64,000 nucleotides of DNA from an uncultured Pelagibacteraceae bacterium (lineage in GTDB: Bacteria > Pseudomonadota > Alphaproteobacteria > Pelagibacterales > Pelagibacteraceae). The stretch spans positions 1 through 64,000 of the forward strand of contig CACKCM010000001.1 of the NCBI GenBank assembly GCA_902598735.1, given 5' to 3'. Position 1 is the stretch's first letter; every line of letters starts with the position of its first letter. Of the stretch, positions 50,822-60,220 are shown piece by piece. Below the pieces are notes generated by a model that saw only the letters and a list, made by a program, of their open reading frames with translations, searched no databases and was not told the DNA's origin. A program made the position numbers and the translations under genes.

Positions 50822-51845
50822 TTTTTTTATTATAATACCTTTTGATAGCAATCAATCCAAGTTATTGGCTTTAGACAACTATATATTTGATGATTTTGGA
50901 CTGATATCAATTATGTATCACAGATTTAATGAAAATAAATATCCTTCAACAAATATTCAGCTAGATGTTTTTAAAAAACAACTTGAAATAATTAAAAATG
51001 AAAAAATTAAATTTATAAGTCCAAAGGATTTTGAGGCGAGTCTTTCAGAAAAAAAAGGGGAAAGAAAAATTCTGCTTACAATTGATGATGGGTTGTTATC
51101 TTTTTATGAAAATGCTTGGCCTATTTTGAAGGAGAAAAAGATTCCATTTATTTTATTTGTGAATACTCGAGAAGTAGGGTCTTTTAATTACATGGATTGG
51201 GATCAAATCATAGAATTACATAAAGAAGAAAATGTTGAAATAGGAAATCATAGTCATTCTCATGAATATTTAGTTAATGAAAGTCCTAAAATCATCAAAC
51301 AAGATATTAAAAAATCTATAGAAATATTTGAAAAAAAACTTGGAAAGAATTCAGATTTTTTTTCTTATCCTTTTGGAGAGTATAGTCTTGTATTTAAAAA
51401 TATAATTAAAGATTTAGGATTTAAATATGCTTTTGGACAGCATTCTGGAGTAATCGACGAAACAAAAGATCTATGGGAACTGCCCAGATTTCCTATTAAT
51501 GAAAAGTATGGAGAGTTAAATAGGTTTAAAACTTTAATGAAAACCTTGCCTTTTAAGTATAAAAAAATTTCTCCTGAAGAGAAGCACCTACAACAATCAA
51601 ACAACCCCCCATCTATTAATATAAAATTTTTTGAAAACATCAAAAATTTAAACAATATTAATTGTTTTTCGAATGAGGGTAATAAATGGAGAAATTCCGA
51701 AATTAATTTTATAGAAAAAGCAGTTTTAGAAATAAAGATAGTTGAAAAATTTATTGGTGAGAGAGGTAGAATAAATTGTTCACTTAAAGAAAAACATGGT
51801 TTCTGGAGATGGCTAGGTATTCAGTTCGTGATTAGTGAAAAATGA
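50790..51845 (+). CDS. Secreted polysaccharide deacetylase-family protein
   Basis: 351 residues. A hydrophobic N-terminus (KKFLIIFFIIIPF) looks like a signal peptide and supports the ATG at 50790, even though the first 32 bases overlap tsaB on the other strand. The NodB-type domain shows ISIMYHRFNENKYPSTN, catalytic Asp pair TIDDGLLSFYEN, metal-binding H-x-x-x-H as GNHSHSHEYL, and FSYPFGEYS. Substrate may be peptidoglycan GlcNAc or another envelope glycan. It ends one base before the convergent glucosaminidase gene, another wall enzyme. Confidence 0.87.
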   Translation: MKWIIKKFLIIFFIIIPFDSNQSKLLALDNYIFDDFGLISIMYHRFNENKYPSTNIQLDVFKKQLEIIKNEKIKFISPKDFEASLSEKKGERKILLTIDDGLLSFYENAWPILKEKKIPFILFVNTREVGSFNYMDWDQIIELHKEENVEIGNHSHSHEYLVNESPKIIKQDIKKSIEIFEKKLGKNSDFFSYPFGEYSLVFKNIIKDLGFKYAFGQHSGVIDETKDLWELPRFPINEKYGELNRFKTLMKTLPFKYKKISPEEKHLQQSNNPPSINIKFFENIKNLNNINCFSNEGNKWRNSEINFIEKAVLEIKIVEKFIGERGRINCSLKEKHGFWRWLGIQFVISEK

Positions 51846-51846
51846 T

Positions 51847-53376
51847 TCAAGACTTAAGTTCAACCTGTTTTACAGAGTTTACTAATTTTACAGGTTCAAA
51901 ATCAGATAAACCGTTTTGAGTTATTATTTGATTAAGTATTTTTGTATATTCGGATCCAGTTTGAGCATAATTTTTAAGAGTATCTGTTAACGAAAGGCCA
52001 GAAATTTTTTTATTTCTATCTCTTAGTTGTTTTCTTTTTTCTCTAAATTTCTGGTAACTTTTATGTGTGTTTAAGTTATTTTTATAAGCCTTAACTGAAG
52101 CCCTTAAAATTGGAAATTTTAAAATTTTATGGTTTTTATCACCATCCCTTTTAAGCGGGGCAATACCTTGACCATCCCATGTCCATTGACCAAATATAGC
52201 ATTACCCTCTAAAGCAAATCTAGATGTTCCCCAGCCACTTTCCTTAGCTGCTTGTGCTAAAGCGATAGACACCGGAACCATATCCATTTTAATCATTAAC
52301 TCACTAAGATTAGATTTTTTGACTTTATATTCTAAAAGTTTTTGTCTTAACCATTGTTTTTCTAAATCTGAAGTATATTTTTTTTCAACTAAAGTTTTTA
52401 ATTTTTCTCTATCATCTAGAATTTTTTCATTTTCCGCTACTATCAGAGGTAAAACAATTTTAATAAATGTTTCTTTTTTCAGTTGCACACTTTGTAAGTT
52501 GTCAAGATCTCTCGGGAATTGTGTGAAATATATCGGTTTAACTAATTTTTCATTTCTTACTTTCCTTAAATCATAGTCTACATCTTTAAAAAGTTGAATC
52601 ACAGTTTCTGTTTTTAAATTTAGATCAGGCAAAATGACTTCAGCTACGTTGTTTCTTTTCACTTTGAGTTCAGGTTTCTTTTCTTCTTTTTTTGCTTGAA
52701 TTTTTGGTTTTTTTTCATCTTTCTTAACCTTTTTTTCATCTTTTTTAACTTTAATTTCTGGTTTCTTTATTTCTTTCTTTACTTTCTGTTCAGGTTTTTT
52801 TAACTCCACTTCTTTGTCGAAGAAATCAAAATTTTTATAATTACTAATTCCTACAAATATTGCAGTTGTTATTCCTACAACAAGAAAGAAGCCGATAATT
52901 ACATTCCGAGCACTTTTTTGGTCTATTTGTTGATTGTAAATTGAATTAAACACATCAGTGAAAAGATTTCCAAAGAATTTACCAACTGTAAAGCCAAGTG
53001 TAGGTAAAACGTTTAGAAAGTTTATACCAGCATTACCAATACCCTTCCATAAAGTATTTAATCCAAGATTAAATCTTCTAGAGGTGTCATGCTTATAATT
53101 TTCTACTCTTCTTAAAAATCTATTTTTGTCTTTTATAGTTTCTTCTTTTAAATCAATAATATTTGATTTTATTTTAGAAACTGGTTTAACAAAATTTTCC
53201 TTGAAAAAACTAGTTTTGAATTCTTTTGGAATAATTATCTTATTTTTTTTTAAGATTAATTCAATTTGACCAGTTGTAAGATTTTTTCTTCTCTTTGTAT
53301 ATTCTTGTATCTCTTTAACATTATAAATATATGCTAACTCTAGTAACTTATCTCTATAACTTAATTTTTTTTTCAT
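51847..53376 (-). CDS. Membrane-anchored glucosaminidase (Bax-like)
   Basis: 509 residues in three parts: a basic cytoplasmic region of about 158 residues, one TM helix near 159-180, then a periplasmic section. The latter begins with a Lys/Glu/Pro repeat (190-241) and ends with a glucosaminidase/Bax domain (ALAQAAKESGWGTSRFALEGNAIFGQW, candidate catalytic Glu in AKESGWG; LKNYAQTGSEYT). It probably hydrolyses peptidoglycan. The long cytoplasmic part is unusual for Bax proteins and has no family I recognise. It lies between nfuA and the convergent deacetylase gene, inside the conserved nfuA-tsaB synteny. Confidence 0.83.
   Translation of the reverse strand: MKKKLSYRDKLLELAYIYNVKEIQEYTKRRKNLTTGQIELILKKNKIIIPKEFKTSFFKENFVKPVSKIKSNIIDLKEETIKDKNRFLRRVENYKHDTSRRFNLGLNTLWKGIGNAGINFLNVLPTLGFTVGKFFGNLFTDVFNSIYNQQIDQKSARNVIIGFFLVVGITTAIFVGISNYKNFDFFDKEVELKKPEQKVKKEIKKPEIKVKKDEKKVKKDEKKPKIQAKKEEKKPELKVKRNNVAEVILPDLNLKTETVIQLFKDVDYDLRKVRNEKLVKPIYFTQFPRDLDNLQSVQLKKETFIKIVLPLIVAENEKILDDREKLKTLVEKKYTSDLEKQWLRQKLLEYKVKKSNLSELMIKMDMVPVSIALAQAAKESGWGTSRFALEGNAIFGQWTWDGQGIAPLKRDGDKNHKILKFPILRASVKAYKNNLNTHKSYQKFREKRKQLRDRNKKISGLSLTDTLKNYAQTGSEYTKILNQIITQNGLSDFEPVKLVNSVKQVELKS
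52654..52809 (-). repeat. Lys/Glu/Pro-rich degenerate repeat within the glucosaminidase gene
   Basis: Codes residues about 190-241 as imperfect copies of units such as KKPEIKVKKDEKKVKKDEKK and KKEEKKPELKVK, resembling TonB-like spacers that bridge the periplasm. DNA copies are imperfect, so this is likely to vary in length between strains. Confidence 0.7.
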
Positions 53377-53379
53377 ACC

Positions 53380-53925
53380 TTAGTTTGCTTCTACTGAGTT
53401 TACCTCTTTAACATAATGTTTTAAAAGATTTTGAACGCCTTGTTTTAGTGTCATTAATGAACTAGGACAGCCAGAGCAACTGCCTTGTAATTCAACCTTT
53501 ACAACTCCATTTTCAAATGATTTAAATTTAATATCACCACCATCTCTTGCGACTGCTGGTCTTATTTTGGTATCTAAAACTTCTATAATCTTACTTACAG
53601 TTTCATCTTCATTATCTTTATTGATTGGTTCTTTTTTATCATTTAAAATTGGTTCACTATTATTTTCAAAATAGTGATTTAAGTGAGAAATAATCATGGG
53701 TTTAAGCTCATTCCAGGAAACGCTATCTGCTTTCTTTACTGATAAAAAATTTTTAGATAAAAGAACAAGTTCAACACCCTTAAATTCTAAAAGACTTTTG
53801 ATAAAATCGTTAGATAAATTAGTCGATTTGCCTTTTTGAAATTCTTCTGTGCCAATTGCAGAGATTGTTTTCTCTGAGAGAAATTTCAGTGAATTAGGAT
53901 TTGGTGTTGTTTCTGTTTGTATCAT
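53380..53925 (-). CDS. NfuA-type iron-sulfur carrier
   Basis: A 181-residue Fe-S carrier. The N-terminal Nfu_N domain starts with QTETTPNPNSLKFL; the C-terminal NifU domain holds the cluster ligands in LQGSCSGCPSSLMTLKQGVQNLL (CxxC). It delivers 4Fe-4S clusters to apoproteins; MiaB, encoded nearby, is a plausible client. Order trpS-nfuA-(...)-tsaB is common in Alphaproteobacteria. Confidence 0.94.
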   Translation of the reverse strand: MIQTETTPNPNSLKFLSEKTISAIGTEEFQKGKSTNLSNDFIKSLLEFKGVELVLLSKNFLSVKKADSVSWNELKPMIISHLNHYFENNSEPILNDKKEPINKDNEDETVSKIIEVLDTKIRPAVARDGGDIKFKSFENGVVKVELQGSCSGCPSSLMTLKQGVQNLLKHYVKEVNSVEAN

Positions 53926-53937
53926 TAGAAATTTATA

Positions 53938-54942
53938 TTATAACAGTCCAACTTTTTCACGTATATTTTTAAGGTTTTCCTCAGCAATTATATTAGCTTT
54001 TTGCTTACCTTTTTTCAAAATCTGCTCGAGATGAGCCTTATCTCCTAAAAGTTTTGTAATTTCTTTTCCAACAGGTGTTATCTCACTTATTAAAAGATCT
54101 GCTAATCTTTTTTTTAAAAAAGAATATTCTTTTCCGGACATTTCATTCAATACCTTGTCTAAACTTATTTTGGAAACGTCTGAGAAAATATTTATTAAAT
54201 TTAAAGCCTCTGGTTTTTTTTCTAAAGATTTTATATTATCTGGTATTTGTTCTGAATCAGATTTAGCTTTTTTTATTTTTTTGTTAATTTCATCAGCACT
54301 ATCTTTTAAATTAATTCTTGAATAATCGGACTCTTCAGATTTACTCATTTTTTTTGTTCCGTCTCTGAGACTCATCACTCTAGAAATATTTTTTGCAATT
54401 AAAGGTTCGGGTAAAGGAAAAAAACCTTTACAATTAAAATCATTATTAAATTTTTGCGCAATATCTCTGGATAATTCTAAATGTTGTTTTTGATCTGCTC
54501 CAACTGGTACGTGAGTAGCTTTATAAAGTAAAATATCTGCAGCCATTAAATTTGGATAAATATATAAACCAACACTAGCTTTTTCCTTGTCAACGCCAGC
54601 TTTATCTTTGAATTGCGTCATACGATTAAGCCAGCCAATTCTCGAAACACAATTTAAAATCCATGCTAATTCTGTGTGACCAGAAACAGAAGATTGATTG
54701 AATATAATACTTTTATCAGGGTTAAGTCCTGTTGCTAAAAAACTAGCTACAGTTTCCATCACATTTTTTTGAAGCAATTCTGGTTTTTGAAAAACCGTGA
54801 TTGCATGTAAGTCTACAACACAATAAATACAGTTCATTTCTTTTTGAAGAGATACAAAATTTTTTAAAGCACCTAAATAATTACCTAAATGCAAGTTTCC
54901 TGTTGGTTGAACTCCAGAAAATACTAATTTTTTTTCCGCCAT
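53938..54942 (-). CDS. trpS: Tryptophanyl-tRNA synthetase
   Basis: Class I aminoacyl-tRNA synthetase, 334 residues. HIGH-type motif in [18 protein letters not shown] and KMSKS in [11 protein letters not shown]. The substrate region ([22 protein letters not shown]) is canonical. It lies between murJ (abutting upstream) and nfuA (12-bp gap) on the same strand. Confidence 0.98.
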   Translation of the reverse strand: MAEKKLVFSGVQPTGNLHLGNYLGALKNFVSLQKEMNCIYCVVDLHAITVFQKPELLQKNVMETVASFLATGLNPDKSIIFNQSSVSGHTELAWILNCVSRIGWLNRMTQFKDKAGVDKEKASVGLYIYPNLMAADILLYKATHVPVGADQKQHLELSRDIAQKFNNDFNCKGFFPLPEPLIAKNISRVMSLRDGTKKMSKSEESDYSRINLKDSADEINKKIKKAKSDSEQIPDNIKSLEKKPEALNLINIFSDVSKISLDKVLNEMSGKEYSFLKKRLADLLISEITPVGKEITKLLGDKAHLEQILKKGKQKANIIAEENLKNIREKVGLL

Positions 54943-56469
54943 TTAATTTGTTTTATAATTTTTAAATTTTAATAAACCAAGTAAGTAACAAGATAACAAA
55001 TAAACACTTACCGCGAAACCTATAATAGTTAACAAATAAATTGATTTATAAGTATATGTATATTCAAGATATCTGGAATATTCTTCTAATGCTAATATTA
55101 GCATAATAGACATAATAAATGTTGAAATAATTATTTTAAAAATATCGAAAAATAATTTTTTTTGTATAACTAGAAAATTATTTTTTTTTAGTAAATATAA
55201 AAAAATTATAACTCCAATCCATGTAGAAATAGATGTAGATATAGGTATTATTAAAAACCCAAAAGTTTTAAAAAAACTTAAACTTATTAAAACATTTAAA
55301 AAAACAATAATCGAAGAAATATAAAATGGTGTTTTTGTATTATCTCTTGCAAAAAAAAAGTTGGATAGTATTTTTACTAGAGCGAAAGCTACAACTCCAT
55401 ATCCAAAAAACATTAGTGCATAAGATGTGATTTTTACATCATTCTTAGTAAATGAACCATAACCAAATAATCCGTTAATTATTTCTTCTGATGCAATTAT
55501 CAAACCAAAACTTGCTGGAATTGATATCAACAAAGATAATAGAATAGACTTATTTTGAATATTCATAATTTTTGCTAAATTCTTTGTTTTAAATGCTTTT
55601 GATAGAACGGGTAATGACACAACACCTACAGCTATACCTGCGATAGCTAAGCTAATTTGATAAACTCTATCTGCATAATATAAATATGAAACAGCTCCAG
55701 ATTGAAAGGAGGCAATAATAGTACCGACTAAAATATTTATTTGCATTACCCCTGATGAAAAAATGCTTGGAAGAAGCTTTTTAAAAAAAAATTTTACTTT
55801 ACCAGATACTTTAAGATTAAAATTTAAACTTGGTTTATAAAATTCAAAAGTAACATAAATTAGAAAAATCAATTGTATTATACCTGCCACAGTGACACCG
55901 TATGAAAGTTGTTTTGCAATATTAATATTCTGATTATATGAAAATAAAATACTAAGAATTAAAATGATGTTTAAAATAATTGGAGCTGCAGCTGCTGCAG
56001 CAAATTTATTATTAGAATTTAAAATACCTGAAAAAAAAGATGAAAGACTCACAAATAATAAAAAGGGGAAAGTTATCCTTGTCAACTCCACTGCTAAATT
56101 AAACTTAATATCGTCAACTAAAAAGCCTGGAGCAATGATATAAACTAAATAAGGTGTAAAAATTTCAGCTAGTGTCACTAAAGAAATAAGAATTAAAGTC
56201 AGTAAACCTAAGACATCGTCTGCAAATTTTTTTCCCTTGTTTTTGTTTTCTATTTTGGCTGAAGTATAGCTTGGTATAAAAGCTGCATTAAATGTGCCCT
56301 CTGCAAAAAGACGCCTAAAAGTATTAGGTAATCTAAAAGCAACAAAAAAAGCGTCAGCAAATATTGATGCTCCTAAAAAAATAGCTATTAAAATATCTCT
56401 TATGTAACCTAAAATTCTGCTTAATAACGTATAAAAACCAAAGATTGATGCTGATGAAAGTAGGTTCAT
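54943..56469 (-). CDS. murJ: Lipid II flippase MurJ
   Basis: MOP-superfamily membrane protein of 508 residues with about 14 hydrophobic helices that moves lipid II across the inner membrane. The MurJ N-terminal pattern is clear (SRILGYIRDILIAIFLGAS, FFVAFRLPNTFRRLFAEGTFNAAFIPSY), including the conserved Arg residues of the central cavity. Diverges from maeB over 70 bp; trpS follows with no gap. Confidence 0.96.
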   Translation of the reverse strand: MNLLSSASIFGFYTLLSRILGYIRDILIAIFLGASIFADAFFVAFRLPNTFRRLFAEGTFNAAFIPSYTSAKIENKNKGKKFADDVLGLLTLILISLVTLAEIFTPYLVYIIAPGFLVDDIKFNLAVELTRITFPFLLFVSLSSFFSGILNSNNKFAAAAAAPIILNIILILSILFSYNQNINIAKQLSYGVTVAGIIQLIFLIYVTFEFYKPSLNFNLKVSGKVKFFFKKLLPSIFSSGVMQINILVGTIIASFQSGAVSYLYYADRVYQISLAIAGIAVGVVSLPVLSKAFKTKNLAKIMNIQNKSILLSLLISIPASFGLIIASEEIINGLFGYGSFTKNDVKITSYALMFFGYGVVAFALVKILSNFFFARDNTKTPFYISSIIVFLNVLISLSFFKTFGFLIIPISTSISTWIGVIIFLYLLKKNNFLVIQKKLFFDIFKIIISTFIMSIMLILALEEYSRYLEYTYTYKSIYLLTIIGFAVSVYLLSCYLLGLLKFKNYKTN

Positions 56470-56539
56470 AAATGATCTAAATTAAGCCATAAATTTATAG
56501 TGAATTAGATTTCTTTATATTACATACTCATATTAATAA

Positions 56540-58822
56540 ATGCCAAAGAAAACAGAAATTGACCATTATACAGATAAAGAAGCACTTGATTTCCATATAA
56601 AAGGGAAGTCAGGCAAAATTGAGATTAATTCAAGCAAGCCTCTGACCACAAAAAGGGATTTGTCTTTGGCTTACTCACCAGGAGTTGCTGCTCCAGTTAA
56701 AGAAATAGCTAAAAATCCAGATTTAGCTTATGACTATACTAGTAAAGGAAATTTAGTAGCTGTAATAAGTAATGGATCTGCAATCCTTGGTTTAGGAAAT
56801 TTAGGCGCCCTAGCCTCTAAGCCTGTTATGGAGGGCAAATCTGTTTTATTCAAAAGATTTGCAGATATAGACTCTATAGATATTGAGATAAATAGTAATG
56901 ACACCAACTCAATAATTGAGACAATTAAAAATATAGGTGGGACTTTTGGTGGAATAAATCTTGAAGATATAGCCGCACCAGGTTGTTTTATAATTGAACA
57001 AAAACTAAAAGAACTTTTAGATATTCCAGTTTTTCATGACGATCAACATGGAACAGCGATTATCACAACTGCAGCATTAATAAATGCTTTAGACATATCA
57101 AAAAAAAAAATTGAAGATGTCAAAGTTGTGGTTAATGGCGCAGGAGCTTCTGCTCAAGCATGTGCAAATTTATTTAAAAGTTCAGGTGTTAAAAATAAGA
57201 ATATTATTATGTGCGACAGCAAAGGAGTGATTTATAAAGGCAGAAAAAATATTGATCAATTTAAATCAGCTTATGCTATTGAAACGAAACTAAGATCATT
57301 AAGTGAAGCAATAAAAGGTGCCGATGTGTTTCTGGGATTATCTGCTAAAGATGTCGTTTCAAAAGAAATGGTAAAATCAATGGCAAAAAATCCTATTATT
57401 TTTGCTTGCGCTAATCCAGACCCAGAAATTAAACCTGAGTTAATCCAAGAAGTAAGAAGTGATGCAATTATTGCAACTGGTAGATCAGATTATCCTAATC
57501 AAGTAAATAATTTGATTGGGTTCCCTTATATATTCAGAGGCGCTCTAGACGTCAGAGCAAAAGAAATCAATGAAGAAATGAAAGTTGCTGCAGCAAAAGC
57601 AATTGCATTACTAGCTAGAGAAAATGTTCCTGATGAAGTCGTTTCAGCATACGGTGGAGATAGACCTAGATATGGAAAAGATTATATTATTCCCTCAACT
57701 TTTGATCCTAGATTAATAAGCGTTATTCCATCTGCTGTTGCAGAGGCTGCAATGAAAAGCGGTGTTGCAAGGAAAAATATAAAAGACCTTGAGGCTTATA
57801 AAGACCAATTGACAAACAGGTTGGATCCAACCATGTCATTAATGCAAGGCATAAACGCTAAAGTAAGAAAAAATCCAAAAAGAGTAATTTTTGCAGAGGG
57901 TGAGGATGAAAATATGCTTAAGGCTGCAATTGAATTTGGTAGAAATAAATTAGGTTCTCCGATTTTGATTGGAAATGAAAAAAGAATAAAAGAACAACTT
58001 AAAAATATAGGTTTAGATGAAAATTATAAAATTAAAATTGTAAATTCCACTGATAAAGAAAAAAGAGAAAAATATGTAAAACATTTATATAAAAAACTTC
58101 AAAGAGAGGGACAATTAGAACGAGATGTTGATAGATTAGTAAGAAATGAAAGAATAGCTTGGGGAGCGTCGATGATAGCATGCAAAGACGCAGATGCTAT
58201 GGTTACGGGTAATATAAGACATTACGCAGCGTCTATTGAAAAATTAAAGAAGGTGACAGATCCAAGACCTGGTGAAGAAATTTTTGGTATGACTATGATT
58301 ACACTTAAAGGGAAAACTATATTAGTTGCTGATACAAACGTTCAAGATTTTCCTACACCTGAAAGATTGGTCAAAGTTTCAAAGTCTTGTGTTCGTGTTG
58401 CAAGATTGTTTGGATTTGATCCAAAAGTAGCTTTTTTATCTCACTCAACTTTTGGAAAACCAATTTCGAAAAATACTAAACATGTAAGAGATGCAATTGA
58501 AATGTTGAAAAAAGAAAATGTAGATTTTGATTTTGATGGTGAAATGCAACCAGACGTGGCCCTAAATCCTACATATCGGGAAATTTATCCATTTTCAAAA
58601 ATTGTTGGTAACGCCAACATTTTAATTATGCCTGCTCTTCACAGTGCTGCTATTTCTACTAAGTTAATGAAAGTTTTTGGTGGAGGAAAATTGATAGGCC
58701 CACTCTTAATTGGTTTGGGTTCTCCAATTGAAGTAGCGCCATTAAGAGCGAGTACCTCTGAAATTTTAAATTTAGCATCTATTGCAGCTTATTCTTCAGA
58801 CGTAATTGATTATTCAAACTAA
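56540..58822 (+). CDS. maeB: NADP-dependent malic enzyme with phosphotransacetylase-like domain
   Basis: 760 residues. The N-terminal malic enzyme half (residues about 1-430) has SLAYSPGVAAPVKEIA, FHDDQHGTAIITTAAL, and VVNGAGASAQACANL; it decarboxylates malate to pyruvate with NADPH. The C-terminal third (from about 445, RVIFAEGEDENML) is a phosphate-acetyltransferase-like domain that in this family is regulatory rather than catalytic. Its 3' end overlaps the BON lipoprotein gene by 4 bp, convergent. Confidence 0.96.
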   Translation: MPKKTEIDHYTDKEALDFHIKGKSGKIEINSSKPLTTKRDLSLAYSPGVAAPVKEIAKNPDLAYDYTSKGNLVAVISNGSAILGLGNLGALASKPVMEGKSVLFKRFADIDSIDIEINSNDTNSIIETIKNIGGTFGGINLEDIAAPGCFIIEQKLKELLDIPVFHDDQHGTAIITTAALINALDISKKKIEDVKVVVNGAGASAQACANLFKSSGVKNKNIIMCDSKGVIYKGRKNIDQFKSAYAIETKLRSLSEAIKGADVFLGLSAKDVVSKEMVKSMAKNPIIFACANPDPEIKPELIQEVRSDAIIATGRSDYPNQVNNLIGFPYIFRGALDVRAKEINEEMKVAAAKAIALLARENVPDEVVSAYGGDRPRYGKDYIIPSTFDPRLISVIPSAVAEAAMKSGVARKNIKDLEAYKDQLTNRLDPTMSLMQGINAKVRKNPKRVIFAEGEDENMLKAAIEFGRNKLGSPILIGNEKRIKEQLKNIGLDENYKIKIVNSTDKEKREKYVKHLYKKLQREGQLERDVDRLVRNERIAWGASMIACKDADAMVTGNIRHYAASIEKLKKVTDPRPGEEIFGMTMITLKGKTILVADTNVQDFPTPERLVKVSKSCVRVARLFGFDPKVAFLSHSTFGKPISKNTKHVRDAIEMLKKENVDFDFDGEMQPDVALNPTYREIYPFSKIVGNANILIMPALHSAAISTKLMKVFGGGKLIGPLLIGLGSPIEVAPLRASTSEILNLASIAAYSSDVIDYSN

Positions 58823-59394
58823 AGTTTACTTCGACTAAGTTCTGTAGCTAAATAAATTGATGGATAAACATTTTGAACATCGTAAATTTTATTTGCTTCA
58901 TTTATTACTTCTTTTTTTTCTAATTGATCCATTGCAATACCAAAAATATAAATATTTTTATTTATAGTCTCAAGTGTATAATTTCTTGCTTTAGTTTTTT
59001 TATTAAAAATTAAAGCTGATCTCAGTTGGGTAGTAATTAAAATATCTTTTGCTGTTGTTTTAAAATTATTTTGACCTTTTATTGTTATTGCATTTTTTAC
59101 TGATCTTACCCCCTTAGTTTCCCAAGCCATTTTAGTAATCTTAATTTTTTCCTCAGGTTCTTCAACTTTACCCGATAAAAAAATTCTCCCATCTAAAACT
59201 TTGGATTGGACTGACAAAAAATATTTTTTATCTAATAATGCTAATCTAGCAGATAAATTTTTTTGCATAATTGTGTCATCTATTTGCATTCCAATAGTTC
59301 TCGGGTCAAAAGTTATGTCCACTCCTGCGCCAAATTTAGTCACTGACGAACAGGCAGTGAATAACAAAAATAAAAGTAAACTAATTTTTTTCAT
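58819..59394 (-). CDS. BON-domain lipoprotein, DolP/YraP-like
   Basis: 191 residues. Signal and lipobox with Cys near residue 15 (LLFTACSS), then two BON domains (residues about 40-105 with GRIFLSGKVEEPEEK and about 110-185 with NKNIYIFGIAMDQLEKKEV). In E. coli DolP helps outer-membrane integrity and its gene lies in the rsmI-lpoA neighbourhood, as here. It overlaps the end of rsmI by 14 bp. Confidence 0.85.
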   Translation of the reverse strand: MKKISLLLFLLFTACSSVTKFGAGVDITFDPRTIGMQIDDTIMQKNLSARLALLDKKYFLSVQSKVLDGRIFLSGKVEEPEEKIKITKMAWETKGVRSVKNAITIKGQNNFKTTAKDILITTQLRSALIFNKKTKARNYTLETINKNIYIFGIAMDQLEKKEVINEANKIYDVQNVYPSIYLATELSRSKL

Positions 59395-60217
59395 TTTTTA
59401 TCCTAAGGCAAATTTTATAAACTTTTTTTCTACTAATTTTTTCTGTCTCTAATATCAAATCTACAGTATCTTTTAAGCTATATCTTTTTAAAAATATCTT
59501 TGCTTTGTTGATAATTTTATTTTCGTTAAATTGTTCTTTTTTTTTAATTTCTTCCGATAAAATAACCGTTAACTCTCCTTTATCAGTAATTTTGAGCTTT
59601 GATAATTTAATAATATCCTCTCTGTAAAAAGCTTCATGGATTTTTGTCATTTCTTTAGCAATTAAAATTTTTCTATTCTTATAATGTCTTTTAAATATTT
59701 CTAAATAAAAATTTAACTTTACAGCAGGAATAAAAAATATTTGTGTAAATTCATATGAAGATAAATTTAATAATATTTTATTTATCTCATTTTCCTTTTT
59801 TGGTAAAAATCCATAGAATAAAAACTGATCATTAAAACCTGAAATACTCATTGCGGTTGTTATTGAGGAAACACCTGGAATCGGAATAAGTTTTATATCT
59901 CTTTTAATGCATTCATTAATTAAAATTTTCCCAGGATCCGATAATAAAGGGGTACCAGCATCTGAAATGAGTGACAAAATTTTGCCCTCATTGATGTGTT
60001 TTAATATTCTTTCAATTTGTTTTTTTTCGTTGAACTTGTGATATGAAATTAATTTTTTTTTAATCTTAAAATGATTAAGCAATTTTAGGGATCGCCTTGT
60101 ATCTTCACATAAAATGATATCTGATTTTTTTAATACATCTATAGCTCTTAATGTTATATCATCAAGATTTCCTATGGGAGTCGAAACAATATATAAAATA
60201 TTTTTAGATATATGCAT
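59381..60217 (-). CDS. rsmI: 16S rRNA (cytidine-2'-O)-methyltransferase
   Basis: Methylates C1402 of 16S rRNA; 278 residues of the tetrapyrrole-methylase fold. The family start LYIVSTPIGNLDDITLRAIDVL, CEDTRRSLKLLNHF, and SDAGTPLLSDPG are present. Diverges from the LpoA-like gene; the two possible starts share the palindrome ATGCAT at 60212-60217. Same divergent pair as yraL/yraM of E. coli. Confidence 0.96.
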   Translation of the reverse strand: MHISKNILYIVSTPIGNLDDITLRAIDVLKKSDIILCEDTRRSLKLLNHFKIKKKLISYHKFNEKKQIERILKHINEGKILSLISDAGTPLLSDPGKILINECIKRDIKLIPIPGVSSITTAMSISGFNDQFLFYGFLPKKENEINKILLNLSSYEFTQIFFIPAVKLNFYLEIFKRHYKNRKILIAKEMTKIHEAFYREDIIKLSKLKITDKGELTVILSEEIKKKEQFNENKIINKAKIFLKRYSLKDTVDLILETEKISRKKVYKICLRIKNEKN

Positions 60218-60220
60218 TTA

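Noticed and set aside
50822-50851. A 10-residue N-terminal extension of TsaB.
   Set aside because: The TsaB-type first strand begins at the ATG at 50821; the extension would lengthen the overlap with the deacetylase gene without support.
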